Below are positions 1-11,580 of a DNA stretch of 64,000 bases, piece by piece. The DNA is from Takakia lepidozioides. Lineage: Eukaryota; Streptophyta; Takakiopsida; Takakiales; Takakiaceae. Every line of letters starts with the position of its first letter. Position 1 is the first letter of the stretch. Where the stretch lies: contig CM060734.1 of NCBI GenBank assembly GCA_030704615.1, positions 40,998,042-41,062,041 on the forward strand. The letters are read 5' to 3'. The notes under the pieces were generated by a model. The model ran no database searches. It was not told the origin of the DNA and saw nothing but the letters and a program-made list of their open reading frames with translations. The translations under genes and the position numbers were made by a program.

Positions 1-300
1 TTTGCCATGAGGCCCACCAGCTCTCCAGGATTATGCCATGTTATGCCAAGGGCCCACCAAGGGTTCAAGAACTTGAACCTGTTTTTATTCCCATGCGCCC
101 CGGTAAACGGTTCTTACACCCAACAGGAACCTCTGGTTCGGTTCTGTGCCGATCCCCATTGGCAAGTTCCGGTTCTGGGTTAGGTTCTGCAGGAATGGGC
201 CCGATTCCGGTCCGGTTCCGGTTAACCTGAACCTGAACCGGCGGTTAACCTGGGTCCCGGCGGGTACACTGGTTGCTACTCTCAGAGGCTGTGAATTGAA
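1..300. repeat. Degenerate GC-rich repeat fragment
   Basis: The segment is built of short variants of GGTTCAGGTTAACC and GGTTCTTAC-type words and has no supportable reading frame. The same vocabulary (CCAAGGGGCCCACCA, GTTAACC, GGGACCTGG) recurs at 27781-28199 and, more loosely, at 29410-30375 and 41426-41991. It is probably a decayed non-autonomous element cut by the window edge. The superfamily is uncertain. Confidence 0.4.
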
Positions 301-1308
301 CTGTCGTACATGGGATTCACGTCGCCCTTAATATTCATATCGACTGGATTGTTTTTCAAGTCGACATCACCACTGTTTTCAAGACCATCTCAGATATAGA
401 TCTGTTGATGTTGTTGAGGTGCGGCACAAAAGTCTCTATGAACTTGTCAAATAGAAGGATGTGACGCTTGTTGAACTAGCGGGTGACGTAAGCGGCTGCA
501 TTAGCGTATGTAAGATGGGTCAATCTTTCGTGTTTCATGATCTTTTCCTTGGACGCAACGTAACAGAAGTAGATACGTGTAATGTTTGTACACCCTATCA
601 AGTTCTTGAGAGAGATTGTGATTTCAGATTATGTGCGTGTAATATTAATGTTTCTTATAACACGGTAAGTGCGTTCTATTTTGCTGTGATTTCTTGTGAC
701 GTTGCTGTCGTGCACCTAAACATCATGCCACAATATACATCACTGTCCACCAGATATTCTTTGGCTCTTCTTCCACACCATGAAAACCTTGAATTTAGCT
801 TGACTAGCTCTCATATACAAGTGCAAACGAAATGCTAACACCTTGCACTCATATATGCAAACATCGTCTTCTTCTAGTGATAAGAGATGTGAAAAAAGAT
901 AAATCCATTCTCTCACTTTATATAAGTCAAGCCAATGACACCTTTGGGACTCCGCCATACATACCTCACCTTGCACACACCATCTCAAGTACAACAATCG
1001 TGACGGCGAGAGAGGCATCGGGAGGCTCGACTAGAAGAAGACACACATTCCTAAGTCTCACATGAAAATAACTTTCTCCATGTCCCAAGTGAGATTTATA
1101 ACCTCACTTGGTACATGAAATCAAGTGAAGTCCCAATGTCAACTTATAAATACAAATATAAATGTACATTGTCATAATTAACTAGAAATAAATCATTTCT
1201 AGTTAGCCATGACACTCTCTTCTGGGTAGTACAAACTTGTAGGTATCGACATACTCAAACAATGCATCTTCCGTCTAAGCTTCACTAAACAATATTTTTA
1301 CATATTAA
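301..1308. other. Intergenic, nothing recognised
   Basis: Several short open frames exist (for example a 125-codon frame at 461-838 on the plus strand), but none has a recognisable domain, biased composition or splice context. The stretch ends exactly at the target-site duplication of the CACTA element that follows. Confidence 0.4.
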
Positions 1309-2531
1309 CACTACAGGAAAAAAGGGGGGGGGGGTTTTTTTGACGCCGCGGCATCGTAAAACAGTTTTTTTCGGGCAGGGGAGGAGAATCAAATTTGCGA
1401 CGCCTGGGCGTCGCAAGCCCGTCGCCAAAAAAACGTCGCAAATTTGCAATCAATGGAGGCGCAAATAGGCGAAACCGCGATTTGCAACGCTGACGCGATT
1501 TGCGACGGCCGGACTAAAAAATAAATAAATAAAATAAATAAATAAAAAACAACCTACTCTGCACTGCAGAATTAACACCGTCCGGGGGTCGCAAAGTGCG
1601 ACACCCGGACGTCACAATTTAAGGGGGTACATTTGAATTTAGGCGGGAAAATTTGAATTTGAAATTTAAATTTCAAAAACTTGTTGACCATTGGCTCCGA
1701 CGTTGACCATTGACTCCGGTTCTGTCTAATGGCGATATGTTCATTGTTCTACATATATCATGTAATGCATACTTGAACCTAAGACCTCCACATTATAATA
1801 TTTCTAAGACACTACGAACTAACCAACACACCTACGCTACATCTATGTATTACAAAAATTATCTAAATATATAAATAAATAAATATATATAACGATTTTC
1901 TTCAAGTTCCTTCAAGTTTCTTTTAAGGGGGGTTTTCTTGTGACGCCGGGGAGTTGCAACCTCCACAACCTTAGTGCCCAGCCCCAGCCCCAACGTCGTC
2001 GTCGTTGTTGCACCCCCCCACTGCTAGGCGCCCCAAGCGACGTCTTTGTGATGACCTAAGCTGACCACAACATCATTGCGATCCACTGTGGCGACGCCGT
2101 TGCGACCCCTTGGCGTCGCAACGTTGGACGTCCCACCGTGGGGCGCCCCCAGCGACGCTTTTGTGAAGTTGAGGGCCGCAATGCCAAAAAAAAAAAAAAA
2201 AAAAAAACTCCCATTGTGGTGATGCTGTTGCGACACCTTTGCATCGCATAGGCACTTGGGCGCCCTTAGTGACACTTTTGCGACGCCGAGGTGTCGCAAC
2301 GTCATTAGAAATAAAATAAAAATAAAAATAAGAAATTCCGACGCCGGAGCGTCGCAAGAAAAAAAATCCGTCGCAGCGAGGGCCATCTTTCCCCTTCATG
2401 CCACCTTACGACGGATGGGCGTCGTAACGGTGTCGCAGCGAGAGATTGCGACGCTGGGGCATCGCAAAAAAGCGCCACGCGGAGCGTGAGGGCGCGGCTG
2501 ACGTTGCAAACCCTTCCCATTTGCTGTAGTG
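1309..2531. mobile_element. Non-autonomous CACTA (En/Spm) DNA transposon
   Basis: The element starts CACTACAGG and ends CTGTAGTG, so both ends carry the CACTACAG terminus of CACTA elements. It is flanked on both sides by the 3-bp target duplication TAA (1306-1308 and 2532-2534), the duplication size typical of the superfamily. The 1223-bp interior is packed with short GCGACGCC / GGCGTCGCA words in both orientations, which look like subterminal transposase-binding repeats. It also has a run of A near 2187-2206. There is no transposase frame, so it would need an enzyme in trans. The open frames across it are artefacts of the GC-rich repeats. Confidence 0.85.
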
Positions 2532-2534
2532 TAA

Positions 2535-4134
2535 ATAAAACTAACAGGCTGCAATTAGCGGTAGAAGTATTGAACGTCTATTCTTGCACAACTTTTAGCT
2601 AAGATGTTGAGCTACGAGTGAACTTTCCGGCGCTCTAAACAGAAGAAGAGAAACAGTTCGTCCGAGGGAGAAGATGATGCATGCTTCCACAAAGGTAGGT
2701 TGCGGATATCCATAGTTGGAGTAGAAACGGAAAGATGATCTCTTGGAGGAGTTTCACGTGTTAAATTCCACCAAATCGATTTTCAGAATTGGAAAAACTC
2801 ACAGTCTCCATCTCTATTTTTTTTTTTTTTTCCGAGCTTTACTTTTCTTTATGAAAGGACATTTGAAAGGTTGATGGTATTTAGTTAGTTAAGGTAAGTA
2901 ATTTGCAAATATTTGTTATTTGAATTTTTTAGTAGACTCCTTTTAGTTCTAGGTTGGACTAGTCATGGGAAGCTTGATAAGGGGGGCTATACTTGGCAAC
3001 CATAGCCTTGCAGTGGATTACTAAAAAAAAGTGATCTTTGCTATGGAAGAACTAATGGTGGTGTCAAATCATTAATGCATCCCATTAACGAGTGCATACT
3101 TAATTTAGGGTTCGTGTTAGACAGAGCTAGGTTAGGTCCCGAAGGCGCCGCCTAGCCCCGAGGGTGCTGCTAGTGTGGATTATAATTTTTCTATGTTATA
3201 AGTGTTTTGCGTTTGTAATTTGTAACCAACAGTTAGTACTAACTCATTGACGTATTTACGAAAACAATAGTCCAGGAATAAGCAATGCGAATGTATAATT
3301 ACCCTTGGTATAAGGGTTATGGTTATTTTAGAGGAGAGATATCTATTGTAAATATTAATTATTCAATAAACAACAACAAATTAATTTCAATTAACCAACT
3401 TTAGTATTTCTTTTCTTTTTGAATAACTTTATGTATATGTTCAAAAATAGAGATATTGATTTATTTAGTTCTTACTAGTACCCATTGATCTAGATGAGTC
3501 AAGAATATATAATTAATTAGATCATTTTGAAGAAAAGATCAGCCCAACAAACAATATTACTATAACCAAAATAAAAGAAGAGAATCAAAACTAACTATAT
3601 GAAGCAGTGTGACGGCTATTGGGATTTGAAACCCCAACCTCGAATGTGCAAGCAAAATCTCTAACCGGTAAGTCCCTCAAGTTATATTCAAAAACAACTT
3701 GTCTATCTAAGTACTTATAGGGCTATTACAAGAGTTTTTTTTTATTAAAAAAATATAAGCAAAACTAACTCAGTTGTAACAAACGAGAGTTGATCCCTCA
3801 ACCTTGGCAATGCAACGAAGGTCCCTGACCAATAGATCAAGATGGATGTGTGAGAACACAAGTAGTAATTTAACTACTTATCATTCATTTCTAAGATCTA
3901 TCCAAGGAATCTTGAAATTAAAAAAACTAACTACAAGGGAATGGTTTAAACGGTTGTTTCACAACTTCCAATTATGCAACGCTTCAATTCCCTGAACATG
4001 ATCAGACACCACGAGGCTTGAATCGCCACTAGTTATTACGAGTTAGCCGGTGATTAACGTTTCCATCAGCAGATCATTTCACGAACCTTCGGCCTCCTTC
4101 TTGAAATTCTAGCGTTCCCTCGTTCAGTCCCGAT
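2535..4134. other. AT-rich intergenic with tRNA-like words
   Basis: No gene is seen. Two minus-strand patches at about 3615-3690 and 3780-3850 contain B-box-like sequence (GGTTTCAAATCCC in the first) near A-box-like sequence. This suggests remnants of tRNA-derived SINEs, but neither folds into an intact tRNA by eye. A T-run lies near 2817-2830. Confidence 0.3.
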
Positions 4135-4375
4135 GATCGCTGGTCCTTCAAATCAGATGCTACTACCCGCTTCACGGTATATTTACAAGCATTTCCACTA
4201 CATATAGAGTAACACTGATCGCTGGTCCCTCAAATCGGATGCTACTACCCGCTTCACGGTGTATGTATAAGCACTTCTACTACATATAGAGTAACACTGA
4301 TCGCTTGTCCTTCAAATCAGATGCTACTACCCGCTTCACGGTGTATGTACAAGCATTTCGAGTACACCTTCTACT
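4135..4375. repeat. 82-bp tandem repeat, about 2.8 copies
   Basis: The word GATCGCTGGTCC (third copy GATCGCTTGTCC) starts at 4135, 4217 and 4299, giving a period of 82 bp. Each unit continues through AAATCAGATGCTACTACCC and a CTACATATAGAGTAAC segment. The third copy decays after about 4360. It is non-coding. Confidence 0.85.
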
Positions 4376-4435
4376 ATCTATGACAACCTCTTTTCCTGAT
4401 CTATTGCAAAGCAAACACTCAAGCTACTACTGATA

Positions 4436-4436
<1 letters not shown>

Positions 4437-4462
<26 letters not shown>
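4437..4462. repeat. (GA)n microsatellite
   Basis: An uninterrupted run of GA dinucleotides follows the 82-bp tandem repeat. Confidence 0.9.
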
Positions 4463-4466
<4 letters not shown>

Positions 4467-5159
4467 GACTAGACTGTCTCTTTCTCTTTTTCGCCGGCTG
4501 ATTTATATCAGTCCGTCGCCCTACATCCATCACTTGTTTTGACTACTTTCATCCATCCCTTTCTCAAAAAAATAATAAATTACTACTCGTGCATTTAAGC
4601 ACCGTAGTTAAAGTTTTTAATTAATTTTCCCTATAGTGTCTATTAATATAATATATAATCTTTTTATTTTAATCTTTCAAATCTGCGCCCTCCACCTGAA
4701 TGGTCCAGATCGAACCACGTGTTTTTCCTCCATCTATTGTCATCTGTCCAAAAATCCAACCCGTAATCCATCCATCCATCCATGGTTCCATCCGCTGATT
4801 TCATCCATTTTCATTCTTCCTCATAATTTTCAACCATCTATAACTTTCATCCATCCAAGGACATGACCAACTTAAGTTGGTACATGACCAACTTACATTG
4901 ATACATGAGCCGCTTTGAATGTTGCTCCTCATCCATGTCATTCATCCGTTTGGGAAGTGGGGATCGTTACCCTTCATCAAAGATTGGGGAGAGGTTCCCA
5001 TGCTTGAAGTAGCGAGTTGTAGCGCTTGGTTGCTTTGAGAGTCGTCTATTGGTGAGACTTCCAGTACAAATAGACATATTTGCCCACATTTGCTGAGTAA
5101 AAAAGACATTGATCTTGAATCATTATTGGCGTTGAAGATTCTTCGTTGAGTTCTAAATC
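4463..5159. other. Intergenic, nothing recognised
   Basis: AT-rich with a short CATC-rich patch near 4760-4800. No supportable gene or element. Confidence 0.35.
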
Positions 5160-5582
5160 ATACCTCCATACCATGTAGTCTCTAGGGTACTGTTCGCAAA
5201 CCAAAAGTTGCATTGCTGTACTGCCGACTCCTTGTCAGAAACTTCAAAGGTATAATCCACAGGGTAGTCTGGCAGACAATGTCAACGCGTACTAACGGAA
5301 TCAAACGCCCACCACTTCCGTGCACTTATAAGAGGCTGTACAATGTGTGCAGGCCCAACAAGCATGTAAACCCATTTTTCCTTGATGTCTACCTGTTTGC
5401 GAGTCTCCAGGACGTCGTTGCGGCCTTCGTCATCAACCACTGCTAGCGCATTCTGCCATTTCTTACAACCACCTGTCAACGGTAAATAATAAGAGCGAGG
5501 CACCCGTGCAAGGCATTCTAGTATCACATGGTCTGCCAATCCTGGAATCAAAGAGTTGTTCTTCGACTGGTCCTCCGACTCT
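5160..5582 (-). pseudogene. F-box/kelch-repeat protein fragment
   Basis: On the minus strand a frame with LIPGLADH, ECLARVPRSYY and CKKWQNAL matches the F-box of plant F-box/kelch proteins, which typically reads LIPGLP..A..CLARVP. It is followed by a short linker and, after a stop at about 5280, by PDYPVDYTFEVSD, which resembles the start of the kelch part. There is no in-frame ATG before the F-box and the kelch blades are missing. In intact relatives the F-box recruits an SCF ubiquitin ligase. This copy looks like a truncated pseudogene, although an unseen exon cannot be excluded. Confidence 0.55.
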
Positions 5583-6284
5583 ACATTGCTAGAATTCCAT
5601 TTTATTTATGATTTCTTACTATGATTTTGTACTAAACTTCATAAAATATATACTAATGTACATAAAATGTGCTATTCTAAATTATGATCCGAAAAAGTGA
5701 TCGACAGGCTGCTCCACCCCTAGAGGTAAAGGCCATTTGCACAAAATCCATGAAATATATAAAAAGCACTTGATGTATTCATCATAGTCTATCTGCAGCT
5801 ACAATATGCCAACATCTGTCGATGTCTATTTGCTGACTTGCCCTCTTCTAGTGCTCCTAGGCTGACACACTCATTGAGAAAACAAGTAAAGGTGACAGTC
5901 TCAAGCATCTGAATCCCTTCCCTATCATTTGTTCAATAACCCAAAAGCCTCCCTACCACACTATACCATGCAATCATCGAATTCCATCAGACCACTTTTG
6001 GCTGTCATTGCATGTTGTTGAACACGTCACGTGTATCCTTCATGCCACTGTGGTTCCAATGAACAACAGCACACGAGCGCTGCTGAGCTCGTGTGGGCAC
6101 TATGCTAACTCATAAATCCAATGGATCGTCCTTCACGAATATTTCAGATTCCTAACTGATGTGCGGACGCCTTCCATCCACATCAATTCGGTTTATATCC
6201 ATCGGAAATGGAAAAAGTTAGTGGGTGGCAGAGAGCGGAGACGGCCATAGCCAGGAGCTTGCAGCTCTGCGTAGCACAGCAGCC
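5583..6284. other. Upstream region of the DUF3598 gene
   Basis: About 700 bp without a supportable gene. It must include the promoter and 5' UTR of the plus-strand gene starting at 6285. I see no convincing TATA box. An upstream ATG at 6208 is out of frame with the main coding sequence. Confidence 0.3.
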
Positions 6285-9200
6285 ATGCCGCCCACGCTGG
6301 CTGTGCCTCTGCTATCCCCGTCCTCAGTAACCCATTTTTTTGCTGCTCCTCAGAAGCTGCATTGCTTCAGAAAATGCCATGGATTCAGCGTGCGGCTATC
6401 GAAGACTCAACAGCAGTGTAGGATTAATGTTGAGAGGACTGCAAGGGAAATCTTCCTCAGGCCTCGAGGTTTTGTAAGGAGGAGGAGGAAGCGTGAGCCT
6501 CTTTGCATCCGTTGCAGCCAAGCTGTGTCGTCTGAGGCTGCTGCACATAGTAATGGAGATGAAGAGGGAGAGAATGATGGAGCTATGGGCTTAGCCACGT
6601 TAGAACAGTATATTCAACTCAATGTTGGCTCTTGGAGTGGCACGTTCACAGTATGTATCCAGTAGCATTCTCGCTGTCTAGACCGGCAAAATCTTTGAAA
6701 CTAGGACTGATTTCCAGAAATGTGATGCGCCTTTCGGGGCTCTACCTATTTAAGGAATTTTCCACATCCACATTTTTCCCTGGGTTGATTGAGTCTAGAA
6801 TTCTGCAGGATACTGACATTGATAAATCAACCCTTATGAAACACCTCCATTCCCTTCACCTTCGAAATGTAGAGGAAGTATCGTGGTGGACAACTTATGC
6901 CTTCATTTTTGGAAGCACAACTTGAAGAAGACTGTGGCTCTTAATGGACTTCTCTGCAGCTACTAGATGAGCAAACTCACATTTTAAAGCAGTCAGTTTG
7001 ACAATCCTCGCGCACTCTTAAAACTTCTGCTCTTCTCTGGGAATTGTTACTTTTCTCACTGCATTTTCCCCGTTCAACTGCTAGTGTATAGCTGTTCATG
7101 TTAGGAGGGAAGGTCAAGTGCTCTCAGCACAAAACTGTGACTAAAGTGAGTCTGGTGGGGTGTACATGCAGCAATATGACTTACAAGGTAACTCATTGCA
7201 TTGCATTCCAACAAAATTGACCGCGTTCTCTTCTGGAAAAAGTTCTAATATCAGCCTCCTTCAAACGTGAGTATCTTCTTCTCAGAGTTTATTGTACTAT
7301 AATGTCATTTAGTAAGCTGTCCCACAATTTTTCAATTTTTGAATGTGCAGCAAGTTATGGGCAAGAATAAGATGCTTGGATATTTTTGGGCAGTCTGTGA
7401 CTTGTTTTTCCGTGTCTGTAAGTTCAGCTGCTATCTTTCCAAGGAAGAGTATTATGATGTGTTCATCAGCTTTAAATTGAAACTGAAGTGGTAACTGGCA
7501 GCTTGAACGTAAAGCAGGCGAAATCCAAGACTTCTGTCTCTGGTGATAGTGATAGTGAGCCTGCTTGGCAGGAGTACAAGTTAGATGAGACCAATCTCTT
7601 CACAATCGACAGGCGGCAACAGGTGAGTGTGCCATTGCCTTACTGCAATCGAGGATTCATGGAAACATGTGATAGGATGAAGTAGAATCTTCAGTTGTTT
7701 GGTCCAAGCTTCATTTGGATGCAGCTCACTCTCTTAGAGGTGAGAGGAACTACATTCAAGAGTTGGAAATATGGCCATGTTGGGAGAAATGAGCTTGATT
7801 CAAAGAACATGTCTCCTAGATACAGCTCAAATTGGCTTCTTGTTGTTTTGGCAGATTGGATTTTTTCCGGGGGAGATGGCATACACAGTGTCGCATCAGA
7901 CTGCAGAGATGTTGGACAAGGTGTTGAGAGCTGGTGTGCTTGGGGAAGATGATGACGAAGAGGAGGAGTTCCCAATGTAAGCTCTGCCTTGACTACCTGC
8001 TTCAATCAATCAATGGTTGTGATGCGCCCACCCAGATCGCCCCCATGTCAGCCTCAGACAGAGAGAGAAGGACCTGAATCTTGAGGCGTAGTTCGTTCTC
8101 TGCTTTGGACTGCCTCTCCCTCCCTGTGAACCAGGTATGCTTCAGTAGTTATGATAGCGGTATTATAGTGAGCCCATGAACAGCTGTAGGCAGGTGCCGC
8201 ATCAAATCCGTCAGTTGGTCACTGGAACTTTGTCACATGTCTCACTATAGTGGCAACTGATGTTTGACAGTTGAAACTGCAGTCGGCCAACACGTCTAAG
8301 AAGCTTATACTTTCAATCGGCCAGAATGAAGTCCAATTGTCATGATCGTAGGAACACAGGGGACTGCTATGGGCTGCTTTGAAGAATCCTCATTTGGTAG
8401 CTTGTTTGATACGTGCCTACAGTCAGGTTGGTATCGTACCTGACCGGGAGTGCTTTGCAATGTGCAGGGGAGTGAAGCTTCCGTCTCGGCGACCAGCTCT
8501 GGTGTGTGAGAGCTGCCTTTATTCTCTGGATGGCAATCGCCGCGTGCGGGCCTTTCATGTATTGGATCCTCGGGGTTTCATTGATGTCATTGGAGTTTTC
8601 CATGAAAGCAAAGAAGGCATTTCTTTTGCTGACTCGCAGAAGGAGCTGTACAAAGAAGCCTCACAGAGAGTGGAGACATTACTTGGTATCTGGTCAGGGA
8701 AGCTAGTGACAAGGCGAACAGGCATCTACGGTGCCACCATAGCTGAAGGTGCTGTTGAAGTGCTCTATGAAACACAGGAGAATGGCAGCTTTCGGCAGGT
8801 GACCTGCCCCTCTCCCCTTCCCCTTTTCTCTTCCCCACAAAGAGGACATTAAGATGGTTTCAGCTGGCTGTTAAACATGTAACATTGCGACCTAGATGGC
8901 TATGGGGCTATGGCGACCTCAAGTTCAGTAACTGGTTCTCTGTCATTTTTTCTCTGTTCAACTTTTGGAATTAAGTTTATCTGCTTATGTTCTTACCTTC
9001 ACAGGAAATAACATCCAGCAGGGGAGGGGGCATAAAGCTTGTTTTGAGCGGGACATCAACAGGTGCTGTTCTGCGATTTGAAGGAGGACTACTAACTACT
9101 CTACTTCCAGGTGGCATGAGTCTGACATGTCCAGCTAGTGTTGGTAGAAGTGTAGGGAGAGCACAATCATTCTACTTTGAGTTCTCTTGGATGGAGAACC

Positions 9201-9295
9201 CAAGACAGCGCCGCCGATTAGTCCGCACATATGATGTTGATGGCTTGGTGGTATCCACAGCCCTTGCCACCGAGGATAAAAAAGGTGTATTATAA
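6285..9295 (+). CDS. DUF3598 family protein, chloroplast-type, six exons
   Basis: Exons by GT-AG junctions and matching phase: 6285-6650, 7172-7266, 7502-7622, 7855-7976, 8468-8798, 9005-9295. Together they give 1326 nt, or 441 aa, with no stop. The first ~90 residues are rich in Ser and Arg and poor in acids until a DEEGE patch, as in a chloroplast transit peptide. Family hallmarks recalled for plant and cyanobacterial DUF3598 proteins follow: LNVGSWSGTF, a QYDLQG turn, IPTKL, KTSVSG, ETNLFTIDR, IGFFPGE, KLPSRRPALVCE, GIYGATIAE, LLPGGMSLTCP and a closing RRRLVRTYDVDG. The fold is thought to be lipocalin/calycin-like and the biochemical role is unknown. The ATG at 6285 is chosen because the upstream same-frame start is only GTG. 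It looks intact; assignment rests on memory of the family, not a search. Confidence 0.85.
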
Positions 9296-9495
9296 TTGTA
9301 AGTCCCTCTACTTCTCAGGCAGGCTCTTACTTGAGATTGAGATTTTAGAGAATTGTAGAAACTGAGGTAATCTTGGCTGCTTCAATAAAGCCCTGCTGTG
9401 GGTCCAGTTTTGACTGTCCTTCTTTCGCCACTTCATATCTCTAGGTTCTGATGGGTGTCTTTTAGAATCTGTGTAAAACAAAAGATAAAATGATC

Positions 9496-9881
9496 TCATA
9501 TGTCATTGTTTGCCGTAGCCTTGTGGCCATAGACCCCACGCCCAGTGGCGGAACAAAAGGGAGCAGAAATTACCTTTGTGAGGGGCTCACTCCGGTAGTG
9601 TGACTTACCTTGATAAAGACAATTAGTTCGGGTTTTCCAGATGTCCTCTAGAAAACCCTTGACACAAGCATCACATACTGTGTGTGAGCTGCCCAGCAAT
9701 TAGACCCCAAGAGGGCCAGGGCCTCAGGCTCAGCCTCAAGATTTGGAAAGTTGGTGAACAGAGGTGCAGGGACAATGTTCTTGATCGTCCTGAAGAGGGT
9801 TGCTCTCTGGTGAGAATATCCCAGGCAACGTATCAGAAAGTGCATATTGTCTTCAGGTTGAACAGTAGTGTGGATCGGCAA
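9496..9881 (-). mobile_element. LINE C-terminal zinc-finger fragment
   Basis: Minus-strand frames contain QPEDNMHFLIRC (the second half of a CPLCG...HFL.HC zinc finger seen at the C-terminus of LINE reverse transcriptases), LFTNFPNLEAEPEA, and in the next frame [12 protein letters not shown] and [11 protein letters not shown]. The same order of motifs appears twice at 36710-37975, so this is a third, frameshifted copy of one family. No polymerase domain is attached. Confidence 0.65.
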
Positions 9882-9899
9882 CCAGCTAGTCTAACCTAG

Positions 9900-11580
9900 A
9901 ATAGTGGTTTGCGATCCAGTAGTTCTGCATGCAGTCAACCGTATAGCCACAGCCAGCAATTTTCAAAAATTTGAGAGATCATACACCCTCTCAAGGTCTA
10001 AAACACTTGAGCTCTTGACTTGCACCTTCGCTGTTTATACGAAATGTCTACAGAGGACAGTAGTAGAAAGGCTTAAGACGAAGGCGCGATATACGAGGGG
10101 AACATACCAGTCCCAGAAGCCAACTTGGTCCTCGTACAAACACTACCATCAGCCCTATGGAAGTAGACCCCCCCTGGAAACTTTACGTACGTGAATGAGT
10201 GTGGTTCATGGGTTGAGATTTCCTCACTTGGGCAGAGTCTACTTCACAAACTCAGAGCATAATTGAGTCTGTTCGAATTGAGACCCCCCCACACTCATTT
10301 AGCACCTACATGTTACATAGTCCACAGTGTAAAGCCGAAGCTGAAGAAGCATCTAGTTTTGAAGCTATGCATGAAGTTAATAGAGCCTAGAACCTGAGAC
10401 TGGTCCTCCTCATTTCGTCATCTCAATCCACTCAGTCTGTTTTATGTCAGAACCTGACTTGTGATAAAGAGGGCTGCCTCATTAGAATACAGACAGATGT
10501 CTTGAATCTTCTTTGGTTGGAAGGAGAAACATGGTAAAATGAATGTATGGTGAGGAAGCTCGTTGTGGAGTCAATTGGTGGATTTGAGTGGATTCTTGTA
10601 TAGCGCATGTATTGGTGGGCATATAGCCCATAGCTCACAACAACCAGACAAAGTGGTCTTGTCCCAGTCTTCCGATGACACTGCCCTTGGGGTGTCACAG
10701 ACAAAGGAGGAGCAGTCAACGAGCATATCTTCCTCTCTTACAGAAGAAAACATGGGTTCACTCTTGTTGAAATGGGAAGGCTTTTGGCTTGTTTGAGATC
10801 AGCAGCTCAGTCGGCTATTGACAACACTGGGAGTTATGCCAGCAATCAGCACATGCTTCTGTGGACACTAGCAATATCTCCAATCCTTGCATGGAAGGTT
10901 CACTGCTCTACAATTGTTTGGTACATGCTCCAAAATTTGGTCTCCAACCAATTGTGCTCTGTAGTGGGGGGAGTAGGTGGACTCTGTCCCAACCTTGAAC
11001 TCCAACATGCACAAACCAATGTTTAAGTGTGAGGAAGTCTTGCAAATCCAGCGGCACTAATAAACAACAGAATACCCCAGTACAATTACAATCACCAAGC
11101 AAACTTACTTGCCACCACCGTAGGATTGGATTTTGGTAGATCAAGGCCAGCTTTCGACAACATTCATGCAAGTTAGTCAAGGGCTCCATCTAACGTAGCA
11201 CCATGAGGCGTGTCCTTAAGATGCTGAACAAACTTGTGCACAAGGCTACCCCCCTAATCAAGCTCATTACAAATCGTATTCACTTTCATCTTCAAGCTTC
11301 AAAGAAGCTCCACCATCCACACCACAATTAGAAAAGCACTCTGATTTCCTTCCACTATCAGAGTCAAAATCCCCCCTTCACTCATTACCTGCTCCAGTTA
11401 AGTGCGATCATGGGCCGACTGTCCACCTCTGCTGGGTAGACTCTTGGCCCTTGGAAGGTTGATATGCCAGAGGAAATGCCCTCAACAGATATCGTTCTCA
11501 GGAAATGGTGGATGAATAAAATAGCTACGCAGATCAATAAATGAAGCAACACACGTGCACCTTTCCAGAAAAACATTGTT
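9900..11580. other. Intergenic, nothing recognised
   Basis: Scattered short frames, none with a recognisable domain. A plus-strand frame at 10563-10796 has an internal SSSLTEEN stretch but no start or splice context I can defend. The region should include the 3' UTR of the minus-strand PPR half that ends at 11581. Confidence 0.3.

Noticed and set aside
2024-2399. Several overlapping frames of 60-120 codons inside the CACTA element
   Set aside because: They come from the GCGACGCC-type repeats and a poly(A) run and have no domain.
3600-3850. Two tRNA-like patches
   Set aside because: B-box-like words are present but cloverleaf pairing and an acceptor stem are not convincing, so I do not call tRNA genes.
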